Positions 31,736 to 43,920 of a DNA stretch of 64,000 nt are shown piece by piece (the first letter of the stretch is position 1; the number at the start of each line of letters is the position of its first letter). Both the position numbers and the translations under genes were made by a program. The notes beneath the pieces are model-generated. The model was not told the origin of the DNA. It did no database searches and saw only the letters and a list, made by a program, of their open reading frames with translations. The DNA lies in NCBI GenBank assembly GCA_002270565.1, contig NQMI01000027.1, positions 80,988-144,987 of the forward strand. The letters run 5' to 3'. This stretch comes from Stenocarpella maydis (lineage: Eukaryota > Ascomycota > Sordariomycetes > Diaporthales > Diaporthaceae).

Positions 31736-33887
31736 CTAACCGATCACAACTCGAGCACCCTCTTTTCCGAGCACGCCCCTTTCCTTCGGCTTTGGGCTGT
31801 TGCCTCTTCCCTTCTTCCTACTCAGGAAACCGAAGACGCCACCGGAACTAGCCTCGATCTTGCCGCCCTCCTGTCCTGCACCGGCTGCGTCCGCAGGAAG
31901 CGTCGCATCCTGTCGCGCGAGGTCAGACCAGCTGCCACCACCATCAAGGGTCACCTGGACCCCGCCGGTGGGGCTCTCGACAAAGATTCCCTTGGGGCCC
32001 GCTGCCTTCCCATGCTTCGAGTTCGTGTATGAGCTAGGGTACGGAGGTAACGGAGGTGGGCGTCCAGGGCCGCCCTTTCGCTCTCTGCTGTTGTGTAGAC
32101 CCTTGGATTCTGTAGACCGCGTGGGTGCGAGCGGTTGTCCTGTTCCGGGTTGGTAAGTATTGGACGAGGCTGTCGCCTGTGATAATGGCCGTGCATCGTT
32201 TGTTGTTAACGCCTGTGGCTGTTGCGCATCCGGCAAGCCATTTACGCCTACCGCCGAGCGTTCACACTCGGCACCGCCCTCCGTGATCCTGTTGGTGAAC
32301 GTGTCAGTACCTACTACACGAGACGGTGCATGAGCATGGCTTACTTTTTGTAGGCAGCCACAGTGTAATCAAACGGCCTGAAGTCGCTCTCAATCATCCT
32401 GTACAGCTCATCCTCCCTGATTTCTTTATCTGTGGCATCGTCCTTGAGCCGCTCCCGCGGCTTTTGCCTCCGCGCTCGGGCCTCCAGGGGAGCTTCCTCC
32501 AATAAAAGCTCTTCGAGGTCATATGTTGCGTCGAAGTTGGTCTTCTCGGATGATGGGACAAACACTGGTTCCAACTCCTTCCTCTCCAGTGCCTCGAAGT
32601 CGATGACCCGGAAAAAGTCCTGCTGTGTGAACGATTCCCACGTGCGGCCCATTCTCTTGTTCGGGTCTGCGGTCAATGCATCCTTGATGGCGTACAGACA
32701 AAGCAAGGAGACGGGGGGCTGGGTGATTGGATACTTTGGATTGGCCGCCTGTATGACGGTACTCAAAGCGTTCTCCGAATTGCCCTCAAACGGTCTCTGT
32801 GCGACATATTAGCTTTCGACCCCACCGCAAATAAACTTTACCGTGAATCTAGCGCTTCACGCGAGCTCCCGTGTTGTCCGTAGATGGGACCGAGCATGAT
32901 TTCGTGGGAATGACCAACCTTGTTGTAGATGCACTCGTAGAAGAGCACTCCGAGCGACCACCAGTCAGCCCGTCTGTCGTAGCCATGTCCGGCATAGACC
33001 TCGGGTGCGAGGTACGCCAGTGTGCCCGATTTACTCGTGAGAACTTTCCCGGGAATTATGTCCGATGCCACGTTCTGTAAAACTCCGTTAGAAAAACAAA
33101 GGCTATGGCTTATCTTGTGAGGAGTGCCTACAAAATCCGTAAGATGTACGTGTCCGTCTGCGTCCAGCAGGACATTGTCCGGCTTGACGTCACGGTGGAT
33201 GATGCCCTGACCATGTATATACCTCAGAGCGCACCCCAGCTCCGCGATCCAAAACCTGACGGCTTCTTCCGTAAAGGTCTTCCTGGAGATGTGAAATCGG
33301 AGGTCGCCACCGCTCATGAGATCGACGACAAGGTACCTAGGGTGGGCATAAGTATCAAGAACGCGGTCTGGGGTCAGAAGCTGTGGCGGAGGACGCACAT
33401 GTACTCTATATCCTGAAAGCTGTACCGCAAATTGCAGATGAATGGGTGATTAACGTGCTCGAGCATGCGGCGCTCTCGTATGATATTCCGTACGCTTTCG
33501 GACCGGACAACTGTGAGATGTCTAGGATGTCAGCGGCCATGGCGGTAGCAGAAACCGTTTTGTTCTGGGTCGATCTGCGCACCTTCATCTTTGCGTATAT
33601 ACTTCAAGGCAAACGAGAGATTGGTGTCTTTCCGTTCGACGATGCGTACTTTGCCAAAGGCTCCTCGGCCGACGACTCGAAGCAGTCGAAAGTGGTTGAG
33701 GTTCACTGTCGTGCCGGAACAAAGAGAGGCTGTCAGTCAGACGTGCAACAACAATGCGACGACGAGCGGTCCAGACAAAGTGCCGAAGCAATATCGGGGT
33801 GGGAGTTTTGGGGGGGGGGTGGTTTGGAACGGAGTGATAAGCACCTTCTCCGTCAAACTCGACGGGTTTGCCCTGGCTGTTACCCAT
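31736..33887 (-). CDS. YANK/STK32-type serine/threonine kinase (AGC group)
   Basis: Seven exons: 33887-33845, 33705-33583, 33510-33399, 33336-33132, 33074-32919, 32796-32345 and 32288-31736, giving 547 residues. It starts MGNSQGK, a possible N-myristoylation site. Kinase landmarks: GRGAFGKV glycine loop near 27, ALKYIRKD lysine near 50, HRDVKPDN at about 140-147, DFN (not DFG) at 160-162, YLAPE at 182-186 and DWWSLGVLFYE. After the lobe comes NKRPFEGNSENAL, then FTQQDFFRVIDFEALERKEL and a VFVPSSEKTNFDATYDLEELLLE tail, as in YANK kinases. These kinases are poorly understood. DFN in place of DFG is a known YANK trait and does not imply a dead kinase. Beyond about residue 365 the tail is Pro/Gly-rich and disordered. 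Confidence 0.92.
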
Positions 33888-35013
33888 TGGAGCGACCGCC
33901 CTGGCTCTCGAACTCGGAATGATTGAGTTATGGTTCAACCGTAGACATTTCAGTCGGTTCGTTGGTCCAGACGGATAACCCAGGTCGAGCGGCTTTGATT
34001 CGACTTGGCTTTGTTCGTTTTGGGGGAGGGGGGCGTAGGATGGACGGACAGACGGACAGACAGAGAAGCAGGTGGTTGAAGATGGCAGGGTGGAGATGGA
34101 TCTGGTCTAGAATAGCTGTCCTTTGAAGGAGTCGAGGATGGTGTTTGGCGATGGAGGGCGTGGCGAGGGAGAAGTTAACAGTTGACAGTCGACAGGTGAC
34201 GATTGCTGTGTTATCGTGGGGATCGTGGCAGACGTCGGCTCGTGTGTCTGCAGCGACGCCGCTCAGTCGGTGAGGTTGCCTGCGAGGTGGATACCGGCTG
34301 GAGTTGTACCTCGTGGTTGTGAGAGCCGGTTGACTCGCCTTGTCCCTGACGTATCACAAGACAATACTGGGCACCACTCGATAGCACTGCGTAAGCAAGT
34401 TCGGCAAGGAGAGCAGACAAGTCGCCGGGTGGCTGGCAGGGCTGGCAGGGCTGGCCGGTCTGGTCAGGTCAGGTCAGACCAGGCAGAATAGATAGGTAGT
34501 CGGGTTGGTGATTGAATCCTGGCTGGTGGAGGCGAGCAGGGCGGCGTTTGTCGATGCGGGAAAGGAGCAATTGTAGCCGCAGCCAGCGAATGGCTGGGTG
34601 GTGGTGGGTGGGGAGAGAGATTGATGCGAGAGGGCGGGAGATGACAGGATGATAATGGACCGGGCAGGCTGGGCTGCAGGTCTGTAAATATGATATGGGG
34701 GAAATAATGAGGATGGCCAGTCGTGCCTACAGGAGAACACGCTGACTGACAGACCGAATGGGGAGAGCGGTGGAAGAGGAATGGAGGATGCCAATAGACA
34801 AGCTGCAGAGTCTGATGAGGTAAAAGGTCCAGGTCCAGGTTCAGGGCGGGTACGCGGGCGGCGAACGGCAAGAGGCGAGGGCAGGCAGAGAGGACAAGCG
34901 GGAAGCAAACAAGCAAGCAAGCACCGAGCAGAACTCGCAGGGCGGAAGGGGGCCCCAGTTCAGGTACTACACTACTCTGCCGTAACCAACAGTAGTCTTG
35001 CTGTGCTACGTAC

Positions 35014-35252
35014 AGTACCTAGCTAGGTACCTAGGTATCTACCCAGGTACCCGGGACTGCTTCGGGGGGTGGACTCTGACTGGTCGAGTCAGGGGACACA
35101 AGGAGGGCACAGGGTACATAAGGCGATAGGCCGCGACTGTGGGTTGGCTGGAGATGTATGTCTCTCTTTCTAGTACATACCTAGGTAGCTAGGAAAGTAC
35201 CTAGTGGTGGTCGGGTTGGGATAGATGCTGGATTACCTACCTAGGTAGGTAT
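35014..35252. repeat. cluster of palindromic CCTAGGTA/TACCTAGG motifs
   Basis: Repeated short palindromes such as ACCTAGCTAGGTACCTAGGT (35018-35037), TACCTAGGTAGCTAGG near 35180 and CCTACCTAGGTAGG near 35236. Similar motifs recur near 40190-40280 and 40438-40450. They look like a simple dispersed spacer repeat; no function can be assigned. Confidence 0.5.
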
Positions 35253-35282
35253 GAGTAAACGGGGGGGAGAATTGGGAACCCC

Positions 35283-35345
35283 TGGATCTGATCCTGGATC
35301 TGATTCTGGATCTGCTCTGGATCTGCTCTGGATCTGCTCTGGCTC
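35283..35345. repeat. CTGGATCTG tandem repeat
   Basis: About five imperfect copies of a 10-13 base unit CTGGATCTG(A/C)T(C/T)CT run head to tail. The last copies (CTGGATCTGCT) are nearly identical, suggesting recent expansion. Confidence 0.7.
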
Positions 35346-38300
35346 TCACACAGGTTCCAATACTGTATGTATATGATAATAATAGTCTGCAAGAGTACGC
35401 TGTGCCTGTTTAATACTGCAGGCCCAGCAGAGATAGATGTGACTGGTGCGGCTGCAAAACCACGGTTCGACAAAGTGCGGCAGGCAGGTTGGCCAGTTCT
35501 GACTGATTGACTAGTCCGTCTGAAGATGGACTTCTTTTTCCAATGACGAGCAGCCATTACACCCCCAAACTCGCCCCTCAAACTTTGCCGATGCCAACCT
35601 TGTTCCTCCTGCTGCCCGTGCTTTTGCAGTGCTAGGCCCAGAAGGTGGTGGTTCCGGCTTGAGCTTGCTTTACAGCCCAGCCCAGCCCAGCCCAGCTCGC
35701 TGCGGGAACAGGGTCCGGGATGCGGGGTCTAGTTGCCTCCAAGCCCAGTGACATCTGGACTCTCCCTCCAGGCCCTCCAGGCCCTCAAGCCCCTCCTCCT
35801 CTGCGCTGCTGGCGCACAACCTTGGAACCTCTTGAACTTGCTCGGCTCTCTCAGTCTCTTCAATTTCCAAACTGCCTGCCCGGTTCTGCGCACCCACCAC
35901 AGTGACAAATAAGACGAAAGTAACGAGACCCGGCAGCCAGGAACCCAAACCCGCTTTCCAAGACTGTCAGGGCGCAAATCCCAGGCGAGAACGTGAGACT
36001 ATGAATCCTCCGAGCCTGGCCCTATTCATCCTTCGTCGTTGATCGCCATCCGTCACAGTATGATGGATGACAGGATGAGTACGGGCCCCACTTTCGGAGG
36101 TGCTAAGAATGTAGCCAGCCTGCCAACCCAGCGCTGGGCCCGCAGCTACATCTCTTTTCTGGCTTCTCCGTACAAGAGGGTAGGAACTTCAGGAAGAGAG
36201 GAAAATAAAACCGGGATTACCTAGCTAAGATAGGCAGGGCCAATATCTCTTACTATGGTTATATGGTAAGGAGGTATTGAAGATCCGGATTGCGACTTGT
36301 CAACCTAGGTAGGCAGAGTACCCCATGCTTTGAGGCTGGCAGGACACACCTGACCTTTGTTGCGCTCAGCTCATCTACAGAGCACCGCACAATCCATCTC
36401 TCCTTTTCACCATGATGATCCAGGTACAGACCGTATAGTAAGATGATAGATGACATCTCGGGATCCACGGCACCCTGAGCCGTGGCCCTCGGCCGGAATT
36501 GCCCGATCCTGCTATTCATCCTACTCTACTGTCGGTCTTTGCACCTCGGGTTCCCAGCAGTCAGTCTGTCATCCTTCCGAACACAGATGCATCTTGCTGC
36601 CATCCACCCCACGGCGCTCCCAAGCCATCGGGTGGTGCCCAGGCCAGAAGCCTAGGCCTCGAGATCGCGCAGCCATTCCCGTAGCTTGTTCCCTCGCGTC
36701 CCGAACTTCTAGAACGGCTCTGCCGAACTTCTAGCCTCGCCTAGCAGAGCCGTCGATTTTTTGGATTCCCCTCCCCTCCCTGCTTCCACCGCCCTAACAT
36801 AGTAGTGTTCGCGCCGCCTTGTGGCTTTGGAAATCTGGCCGAAGTGCCGCCTTACGCTTAACAATCGCATACTGCCCCTCCCCACGTTGCACGGGTACCC
36901 CCTTCCTCTCGGTGGTGGCCCTGCTGAACCCTAACTACCAACAGGCCCTTTCTGAGCCCTCTAGCGCCCGCTGTTTCGAGTTGCATTGCCTGTCTGCATG
37001 TGATGTCACGTATCGGAGGGATTCCCAGGGCGCTGGGGTACCTGAGTGTTGGGATGCTGAAGGGTAGTTCAATAACAACTGCCGCAGTTCTTTTTTAGCA
37101 CATAATGACCGCACGCCAACGGGGGAAAAACCTATTCTGGACCGATGTTGGACTAGCGAGTCTAGCGCAAGGGGTTTAGTTAGGATAAGCGTTCGAGGGG
37201 CGGCTGGGTCTGGATTGCCAGCGGATATCAAACTTGGGGAGCCTTCTTCCAACTGCCTTCTCCGATCCTCACCCGCAGCAAGGCTGCGGCGTCTGCAGTG
37301 CTATCGACCTAGTACCGGCATGAGGATTCTGTAGAACCCTGGTTGCAGGCACGAGCATTCCACGTGGTTCAGGGAGGGTTGCAAACAACACATAACATAC
37401 ATAAACCTGGGGGCCACATGTGCACCTACATACGTATTATGTATTCGGCCAGGTCCCGCAGTGCCTTGGAGTGCCTTGCGGCGCGGCAGGCCTGAGGGGT
37501 CCTACTGCGCTGGCCCTTGGGTCCGGAAAGCATGCCAAGCGATCTTGACAGGCCCCGAAACTGATTGCCCTGCCCGCCAGTGCCGTGGGGACAGCGTATA
37601 TCCATCCCATTTTTGGCAGCACCACGGGCCGAGGCAAAGCTTGTCGAAATTATGTATTGGTGAAACGGGGTTATGCAAAAAAGTGGGATTTCTGATCCAA
37701 GTCCCTCTGAAGAGGCTCTGGATCGGCGGTTCGTGGAGATTTTGAAATTTGGCACACTCCCCTGAACAAATGCTAGGAGATGGGCGATTATGCTTCGAAG
37801 TACATCTATTGGGCGTCGTGCATGGGCCAGAGCCTGCGGCATCAAGCTACAGCCATTGAGCAAAAAGCCCAACGCGGTGCTGCAAGGTGCTTTGGCGTCG
37901 ATGTAATCAGGCAGCCGTGACATCGTGCACCGCAGCCTCGTCCAGGGTTTCCAAGGCGGACGGTGAGGCGCAAAGAGTAAACCATTCACGATCCTGGTGA
38001 TACACCGTCAGCCCGCTACGACGGTCCACGGCCCCACCAACGCAACGCCATGAGCGCTGTAGACCCTGCTAAATCGGGAACATTTAGTTGGATGCATTGA
38101 TTTGGCCGAGGCTACATCCGCTAGCCTCGACTCTTTGCCGGATCCGACGGCTCGTTATATCGTGGTCCCGAACCGTCAGGTGGCTGTCGTGCAGGAGCAC
38201 CCTCAAAAGGCTACTACGATCCGGAGTGCCATCCTCAAATGGTTGTTGTGCGCTTCCTGAGGCCCTCCAGGCGGCCATGAAGGTCAGTCATGCTTGGAGT

Positions 38301-38758
38301 GTGCCGAAAATAGCATGCCCTAGATCCTGTGCCGCACTCATGCGCGATACGCTGTGCAAGGGTGAGACACTGCTGGATACCGGCCTAGGTTTGTCTTTGA
38401 TCCAGTCCGCCTTGCCTAGCACCTATGGCGGGATAACTTGTACCACCAAGGCCGGGTATCGACGTACAACTTCTTGCCAAGTGCCAACATGGTTGAGCGT
38501 AGGGCAACTTCAAGACGGATATACACGGGGTATCATCATACTCAGGTAGGTGTCAGCTGGACAACCTCTGGACGTCTCCTCGAGTGCTCGGTGAGAGCTT
38601 CATAAAGCTGAGTCCGGACCGCTGCGTCGCGGTGTAGCGGTTGTATCGTTTTTGGCAGTCGCAAGCCAGCAGTAGAGGCCTAGACGTAGGCGAGGTAGTT
38701 GTCGCAGCGAAAGCGCATCGAGGTTCAAGAGACAAGGGGTGTCCATGGCAAAGGACTA

Positions 38759-39369
38759 TCAGTCTTGCCTCTCTGCCTCCTTACGACACCTCCTGATCTC
38801 CCTGTCAGTTAGTTTCCAAGGCTTGTCCAGCACGTCGCCTCGGAACTGCCTAGCTTTCTCCCACAAGACCACCTCCTCATCTGTCGAGCGGAGGACTGTC
38901 ATATTCTCGACCTTAATCTGCTTATTTCCCCTAAACAAGGCCAGGCCGCCCTTAACATCCACGACGGTGCCGACATCGACATATTTCGGGACAGGTGGTG
39001 GGGTGGCCGTCGCGGGGCCGTGCGAGTTGGGTTTCGGTAGATCAACGACGCACTCAATGCACAACCCGTCACTGTCGTCAACCACGTAGATGCGCCGGTG
39101 GGGGAATTCGTCAAGGGCAACCACCATGCCAGCGATACGGACCCAACGTAGCGGGAGGTTCCTGTGGAAGAATACATCTTGGCCTGCGAGAGGAGGATTA
39201 GGGCGGGCGAAAGACGCGGCGCGAAGGTTGTGATGGGCGCACCTGCGAAGCCCGGATGTATGGTGAGGCTTTCGATGCTGCTGGACCTCAGAGGACAGAA
39301 CCTATTGATTGTGGGAGAAAGGTGGAAGCAGTATTGAGGATATACGGGGTCTTCATCGTCCCCGGTCAT
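38759..39369 (-). CDS. stn1: telomere-capping OB-fold protein Stn1
   Basis: Exons 39369-39243 and 39183-38759, 183 residues. The intron has a GTGCGC donor and a CTCGCAG acceptor and joins Ala-Gly-Gln in frame. The sequence follows the Stn1 N-terminal OB fold: YPQYCFHLSPTINRFCPL, then DVFFHRNLPLRWVRIAGMVV, RRIYVVDDSDGLCIECVV, DVGTVVDVKGGLALFRGNKQ and IKVENMTVLRSTDEEV, ending with the helix QFRGDVLDKPWKLT. Stn1 works with Ten1 (and Ctc1/Cdc13 in other lineages) to bind single-stranded telomeric DNA and limit resection. Only the OB-fold part is encoded; no winged-helix C-terminal half is seen, as I recall for other filamentous-fungal Stn1 proteins. Confidence 0.88.
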
Positions 39370-41286
39370 GGTTTCAAGGGGGGCCGCAGGAGTCGTCAGA
39401 GCCCTGGTTGGGGGCGGAGGAAAGAGGGCGCGTCTCGTTTCGACCTGACGAAGGACGAGTCAGTGTGCTGAGCGAGTGTCACTGCATTTTCTGCAGTCGG
39501 TATAGGCTGGCGAATGCCTGTCGTCGAGGAAGAGGGCTGTCGGTTATTGGGGTGAAAGAGGCCACGGTCGCGGCGCTGGTCTGCTGATGTCGTTGGCACT
39601 ATGCAGTGGAACGAGAACTACTCCGTGCCTGGAGTAGGCATCGGGAGGCCGCCCACTAGGTAGGTAGGGCGCCAAGCAACATCGACCTGGAATGGTCGGG
39701 TCAAAAGTGAGAAGTGATAGTCGCACTGCAGCTCAGCTGCACGTCGGGACACTGAAGCTACCTGCCTTGGGGAGAGCTCCCCACCAGAGCAAGAGCAGGC
39801 CAGCATTGGCCAATCTGACGCCGCCGCCTGCCCAGCTGCCTCCAAAGCAACGGCCAAGCTAACCCCCCGGTTGCCCAGGCGCGCCAAAGCTCGAGGCCAT
39901 CTTGACTGCTTGCTTGACTCGGATGCTTGCCCAGAAATCTCAGACAAGCATCAGGCCCGTTTCAATCGCAGCACAAGGTGCACGCTCCACAAAAAATCGC
40001 CGCAGGGTGGCGTGGAAGCTTGCTTGGGTGATATTGCCTCGACCCAACAACAGAACAGAACCCGCCAAGCCAGGCCACCGTCCGAGCGACCGGAGCCAGC
40101 AGCAGCAGAAAGAGAAAGAGAGAGCCGCTCAGAGAGAGAAAAAGAATACCTGGATAGGAGGGCCCTGTTTCTGTTCTAGTACGCTACGTACCTCGCCTAG
40201 GTAGGTGCGTTGGCCACCATCTGACTGACGTAGTTCTTTTGTTGGCTCTACATTGCCTACCTCCTTGGAACCTAGGCAGATGCCTAGTCTAATTGGTATC
40301 AGGCACTTGACAAGTTCTCCCTCTGCACTCCCTCTCCCACCATCCCGACACCCTCATATCATCTCCCTCCCTTATGTGTGGTCCGTCCCCTTTCGCTTTC
40401 GGCCCTCTTCCTTCGATTTATTACCATCCACCTCAATCTACCTAGGTAGAGTTCGGACGAAACCAGCCCAAACCACCACATCTCTCTGGTTTAGGAACCC
40501 ACTGGCGTTCCAGCCACAGCCAAGCTAATACATGAGCCATCCGTCATCACCACGATCTCTTTCTCGCTCCGCCTGCCACGGCATCGCCCTGCTAGCCTCC
40601 GAGAACCTTTAGCCATATCCTCCGTCTGGGTCCCCACCCTCTTCTCTTATCCGCCATCAGCGCCTTCCTTATTGCTTGCTCACCAGCCATCGACGACTAG
40701 GCTTATCCTCCTACACTGCATCCTTCTGAGTCCTGCCGAGAGCTCTGGGTCTTGAAGCTTTGACAGCTTGGTCTTGGTATATTCGCCCCCGCCCTTACAC
40801 GTGCTCTTGGGTGAATCTTGGGTCAACCCGGCTGTGCGCCTTGCCAGTCTCGCATCACGCTGGCACCCCACGACAATGGTTTGTGAGTACTTTTCAGCAA
40901 CGCGTTGACGCGGCCCAACCTGACTGTATTCCCTCAATCGTCTGCGCCGTCCCCTTCCCTGTCGCTAGCTGCATCGCACATAATCCCTTCCCTTTCCGGC
41001 CACCCTCTCACAGATCCGTCCGTCCAACACGCCCCAGTCCCATCCCATTCTCCCATTGTCAGCCAGCCTTTGCCGAGTAGCTTCATGCCGGAACATCCCT
41101 CCAGCCATCATCAGTACCCTATACTATACACACGTGGTCTAAGCTCCTTGCTTGCCTCGTAGACGCACCACCTTCATCCTGAAGCGAAGCGTTTCGGAAC
41201 GTACGGTTGCCTTGCAAAGTTAAATCGCTGACGATGCGGTGCGCCGCAAAATAGCAAACGTCAACTTCCGAGAACAATTAAAGAGA
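39370..41286. other. divergent spacer between stn1 and vcx1
   Basis: 1.9 kb between divergent genes. CCTAGGTA palindromes lie near 40190-40280 and 40438-40450. The stretch 40300-41170 is C/T-rich, as expected for a fungal promoter and long 5' leader, here of the calcium exchanger. No other gene is recognised. Confidence 0.5.
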
Positions 41287-42965
41287 ATGCGGCCCAGTTT
41301 TAAAATCGACAGGACTGGAAACGGCTCTGCCGACGACCAGGGCCAGAGTCACGTCAATGAAAACACGCCCTTGATCGCCAACGGCGGCGGCTCGTCCCAC
41401 TCCAATGGTCGCGGCTTCTGGGGCCAGGTCTTCCTCGGGAAACACACGCCGGGGTTGGACAGCCCAAACCCCTTTGTGAGCTGGCCCGTACATGTCTGGA
41501 ACGTCCTCAAGATCACATTGCTCAGTAGTAAGTGCCTCACGCCCCGCAGCTCCGGTCCGGACGAGGCCGCAGCCCCGGCCCGTCTCCCGGCCACAACCGT
41601 ATTCTCATTGTCCTTGCAGATTATATCAATGTCCTGTTGTTCTTCGTTCCACTCGGCATCGTTGCCGGTGTGTCCGAGTGGAGCCCCACACTCGTCTTCA
41701 CCCTCAACTTCTTCGCCATCGTGCCTCTCGCCGCCATCCTGTCCTTCGCCACTGAGGAAATCTCGTCCAAGCTGGGCGAGACTCTCGGCGGCCTGCTCAA
41801 TGCCACATTTGGTAATGCCGTCGAGCTTATCGTGAGTACTGCCTCCTCGCAATGCTCCTGGGCTCACCTCAACTAATGTGTCTCAGGTGAGTATCATTGC
41901 TCTGCAGAACAACCAGATCGAGGTGGTCAAGTCCTCCATGCTGGGGTCTATCCTCTCGAACCTGTTGTTAGTCATGGGCATGTGCTTCTTCCTTGGTGGT
42001 ATCTTTAACATGCGAGATGCAAATGGCAATGGCACTGAGCAAAAGTTTGCTTCCGGCACTGCCCAGACTGCCTGCTCACTGATGACTCTGTCCTCGGCGT
42101 CACTGGTCATCCCTGCTACGCTGTTTATGGTCCTCCAGGATGACAAGGACAAGGCTTCCGCCCACAAGAGCGTGTTGATCCTCTCACGCGGGACAGCCAT
42201 CATCTTGTTGCTTCTCTACTGCATGTACTTGTTCTTCCAGTTGAGGACGCATAAGAACCTGTTCAACCCCGAAGTGCCAGAGACGGACGAAGAGGAAGAG
42301 GAGGAGGAGGAAGCGAACGACTCCATGAGCGCTTGGTCTGCAGCGGCAATCCTTATCATCACGACCATTGTTATTTCATTCTGCGCCGACTACCTCGTCG
42401 ACGCGATCGATCCCATTGTCGAGACTGGCGCAGTCAGCAAGAACTTCATTGGTCTCATTCTCATTCCGATTGTTGGCAATGCTGCGGAGCACGTCACGGC
42501 CTGTGTTGTTGCCATCAAGGATAAAATGGACCTGGTAGGTTCCAATGCGGCTCAACGCCTCCCCCACGTTCCCTAAATTGTGACACTCACATTTTGATCC
42601 AGGCTATGGGAGTTGCCGTTGGATCAAGCGTACAAATCGCCCTCCTCGTTACGCCATTCCTTGTTCTACTAGGTTGGGCCATCGATCGTCCAATGGACTT
42701 CCAATTCGAGACGTGTAAGTGGTTATGATATTGTCCCTCCGGCTATCCGGCACATTTTGTGGGTCCTGTGGCTTACACTACTTGCGCACCTATAGTCGAA
42801 ACGGTCTCGTTCTTTATTTCTGTTCTCATCGTCACCTACGTTGTTCAGGACGGTAAATCGAACTACCTTGAGGGAGCCATGCTTTTCGGTCTATATGTTA
42901 TCATTGCATTGGCCTTCTACGCTACTCCTAGTGATGCCCTCAACCTGCTGGCTTCTGTATTTTAA
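41287..42965 (+). CDS. vcx1: vacuolar Ca2+/H+ exchanger, Vcx1/CAX type
   Basis: Five exons: 41287-41527, 41620-41831, 41887-42534, 42603-42714 and 42796-42965, giving 460 residues. An ATG at 41234 hits a stop after six codons and an in-frame GTG lies at 41239, so 41287 is the best start. The cytosolic N-terminus carries ENTPLIAN. The two alpha-repeats of the CaCA superfamily are present: [15 protein letters not shown] near 137-151 and [11 protein letters not shown] near 346-356. Between them is a Glu-rich loop (EEEEEEEE near 280) typical of CAX proteins. About eleven membrane helices are expected. It moves cytosolic calcium into the vacuole in exchange for protons. A 54-nt possible upstream frame (41234-41254) could modulate translation. 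Confidence 0.93.
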
Positions 42966-43615
42966 GAGGCCTCTGGCTCGAGTGGACGGCCATAAATCCG
43001 ACGACTTGGTTTCCCGAACTCCTGTTCTAAACATCACCACGGATAAACTTTAGTATGCCACCGAATCGCCGAGGGAGAGATGAGAGGGCTGTGGCGCAAA
43101 GGGCACGAGATTATCTGAATCGAGCTGGAGGCTAGGGTTTAATGTCAAAAATACGATACCAAACACATGGGAAGGCGGCAATATTCCATACTGTTCTACT
43201 GGTTGATAGCTTTCGTTTGTTTTCCGATAATGTCTGTCTTCAAGGGCATTCTTTACGAGATGAAAAGGTTGGGGAGTCGAGGACCAGGGAGTTGAGATGG
43301 CCAGAGAAGGAGGAGTTGGTGTTTTCGGGGGGTTTCCTTCCTCACTTGTAACAAAATATGAAGGGCCAGCGGTCGGTCAAGAGTTTAGCAATCATCAGCC
43401 CAGGCGTTCAGGATCGTGTCAAGGTCCAATCCCAGACTTTTGAATGGCGTCACCAAATACTGTCTTGCATAACCCAGACCGCAGCAGTATGAATTGCCTG
43501 AGCGGTAAACACTGGTATTGTGACACGACGACCCATTTGCAATTCTCAGGCCAATTATCGCAACACAGCAGTCCGTGTGGTACAAGCCATTGCCGGAAAG
43601 AATGGCGGCCGGCCC
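42966..43615. other. intergenic spacer
   Basis: 3' flank of vcx1 running into the 3' flank of the P5CR fragment. Nothing recognised. Confidence 0.5.
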
Positions 43616-43920
43616 CTACGACTCGGCGAGCGTCCTCCCGAGCTCCTCGCCCCTCTTGGTGGCGGCCTCGACGGCCTTGTCGACAATGCCCGCCAGGCCG
43701 GACGCCTCGAAGCTCTCGAGGGCGGCCTGGGTGGTGCCGTTGGGGCTGGTGACGTTCTTGCGCAGCTGCGCGGGCGGGTCGGCCGACTCGAGCATGGTCT
43801 TTCCGGCGCCGAAGCACGTCTGCTTGGCCAGGCGCGTCGCCTGCTCCTCCGGGAGCCCCAGGCGCGTCGCGGCCGCGACGAGGTGCTCCACGATGGCGAA
43901 GAAGTACGCCGGGCCGGAAC
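43616..43920 (-). pseudogene. 3' exon of pyrroline-5-carboxylate reductase, 5' part missing
   Basis: An exon of about 100 codons starts after a CGCACAG acceptor at 43921-43923. It reads GSGPAYFFAIVEHLVAAATR, then LAKQTCFGAGKTML, NVTSPNGTTQAALESFEASG, LAGIVDKAVEAAT and a stop at 43616-43618. This is the C-terminal dimerisation domain of P5C reductase, the last enzyme of proline synthesis. The NAD(P)-binding Rossmann half should lie upstream on the minus strand, but 43930-46420 shows no such exon; it is AT-rich and holds an LTR-like repeat. The exon itself is undamaged, so the break looks recent or the fragment is a partial duplicate. A very long intron is possible but unlike the other introns here. 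Confidence 0.78.

Larger units (their letters stand above)
33888..38758. other. 4.9 kb gene-free spacer
   Basis: No conserved protein is recognised. Low-complexity G/A-rich sequence (33990-34950) lies upstream of the kinase. Palindromic CCTAGGTA clusters follow, then a tandem CTGGATCTG array, then mixed sequence to 38758. The longest frame (minus, 37426-37989) lacks an ATG at its 5' end and shows no family-like sequence. Confidence 0.5.

Noticed and set aside
37426..37989. 187-codon minus-strand frame in the long spacer
   Set aside because: Opens with GTG, no splice-supported 5' exon and no recognisable domain; probably chance.
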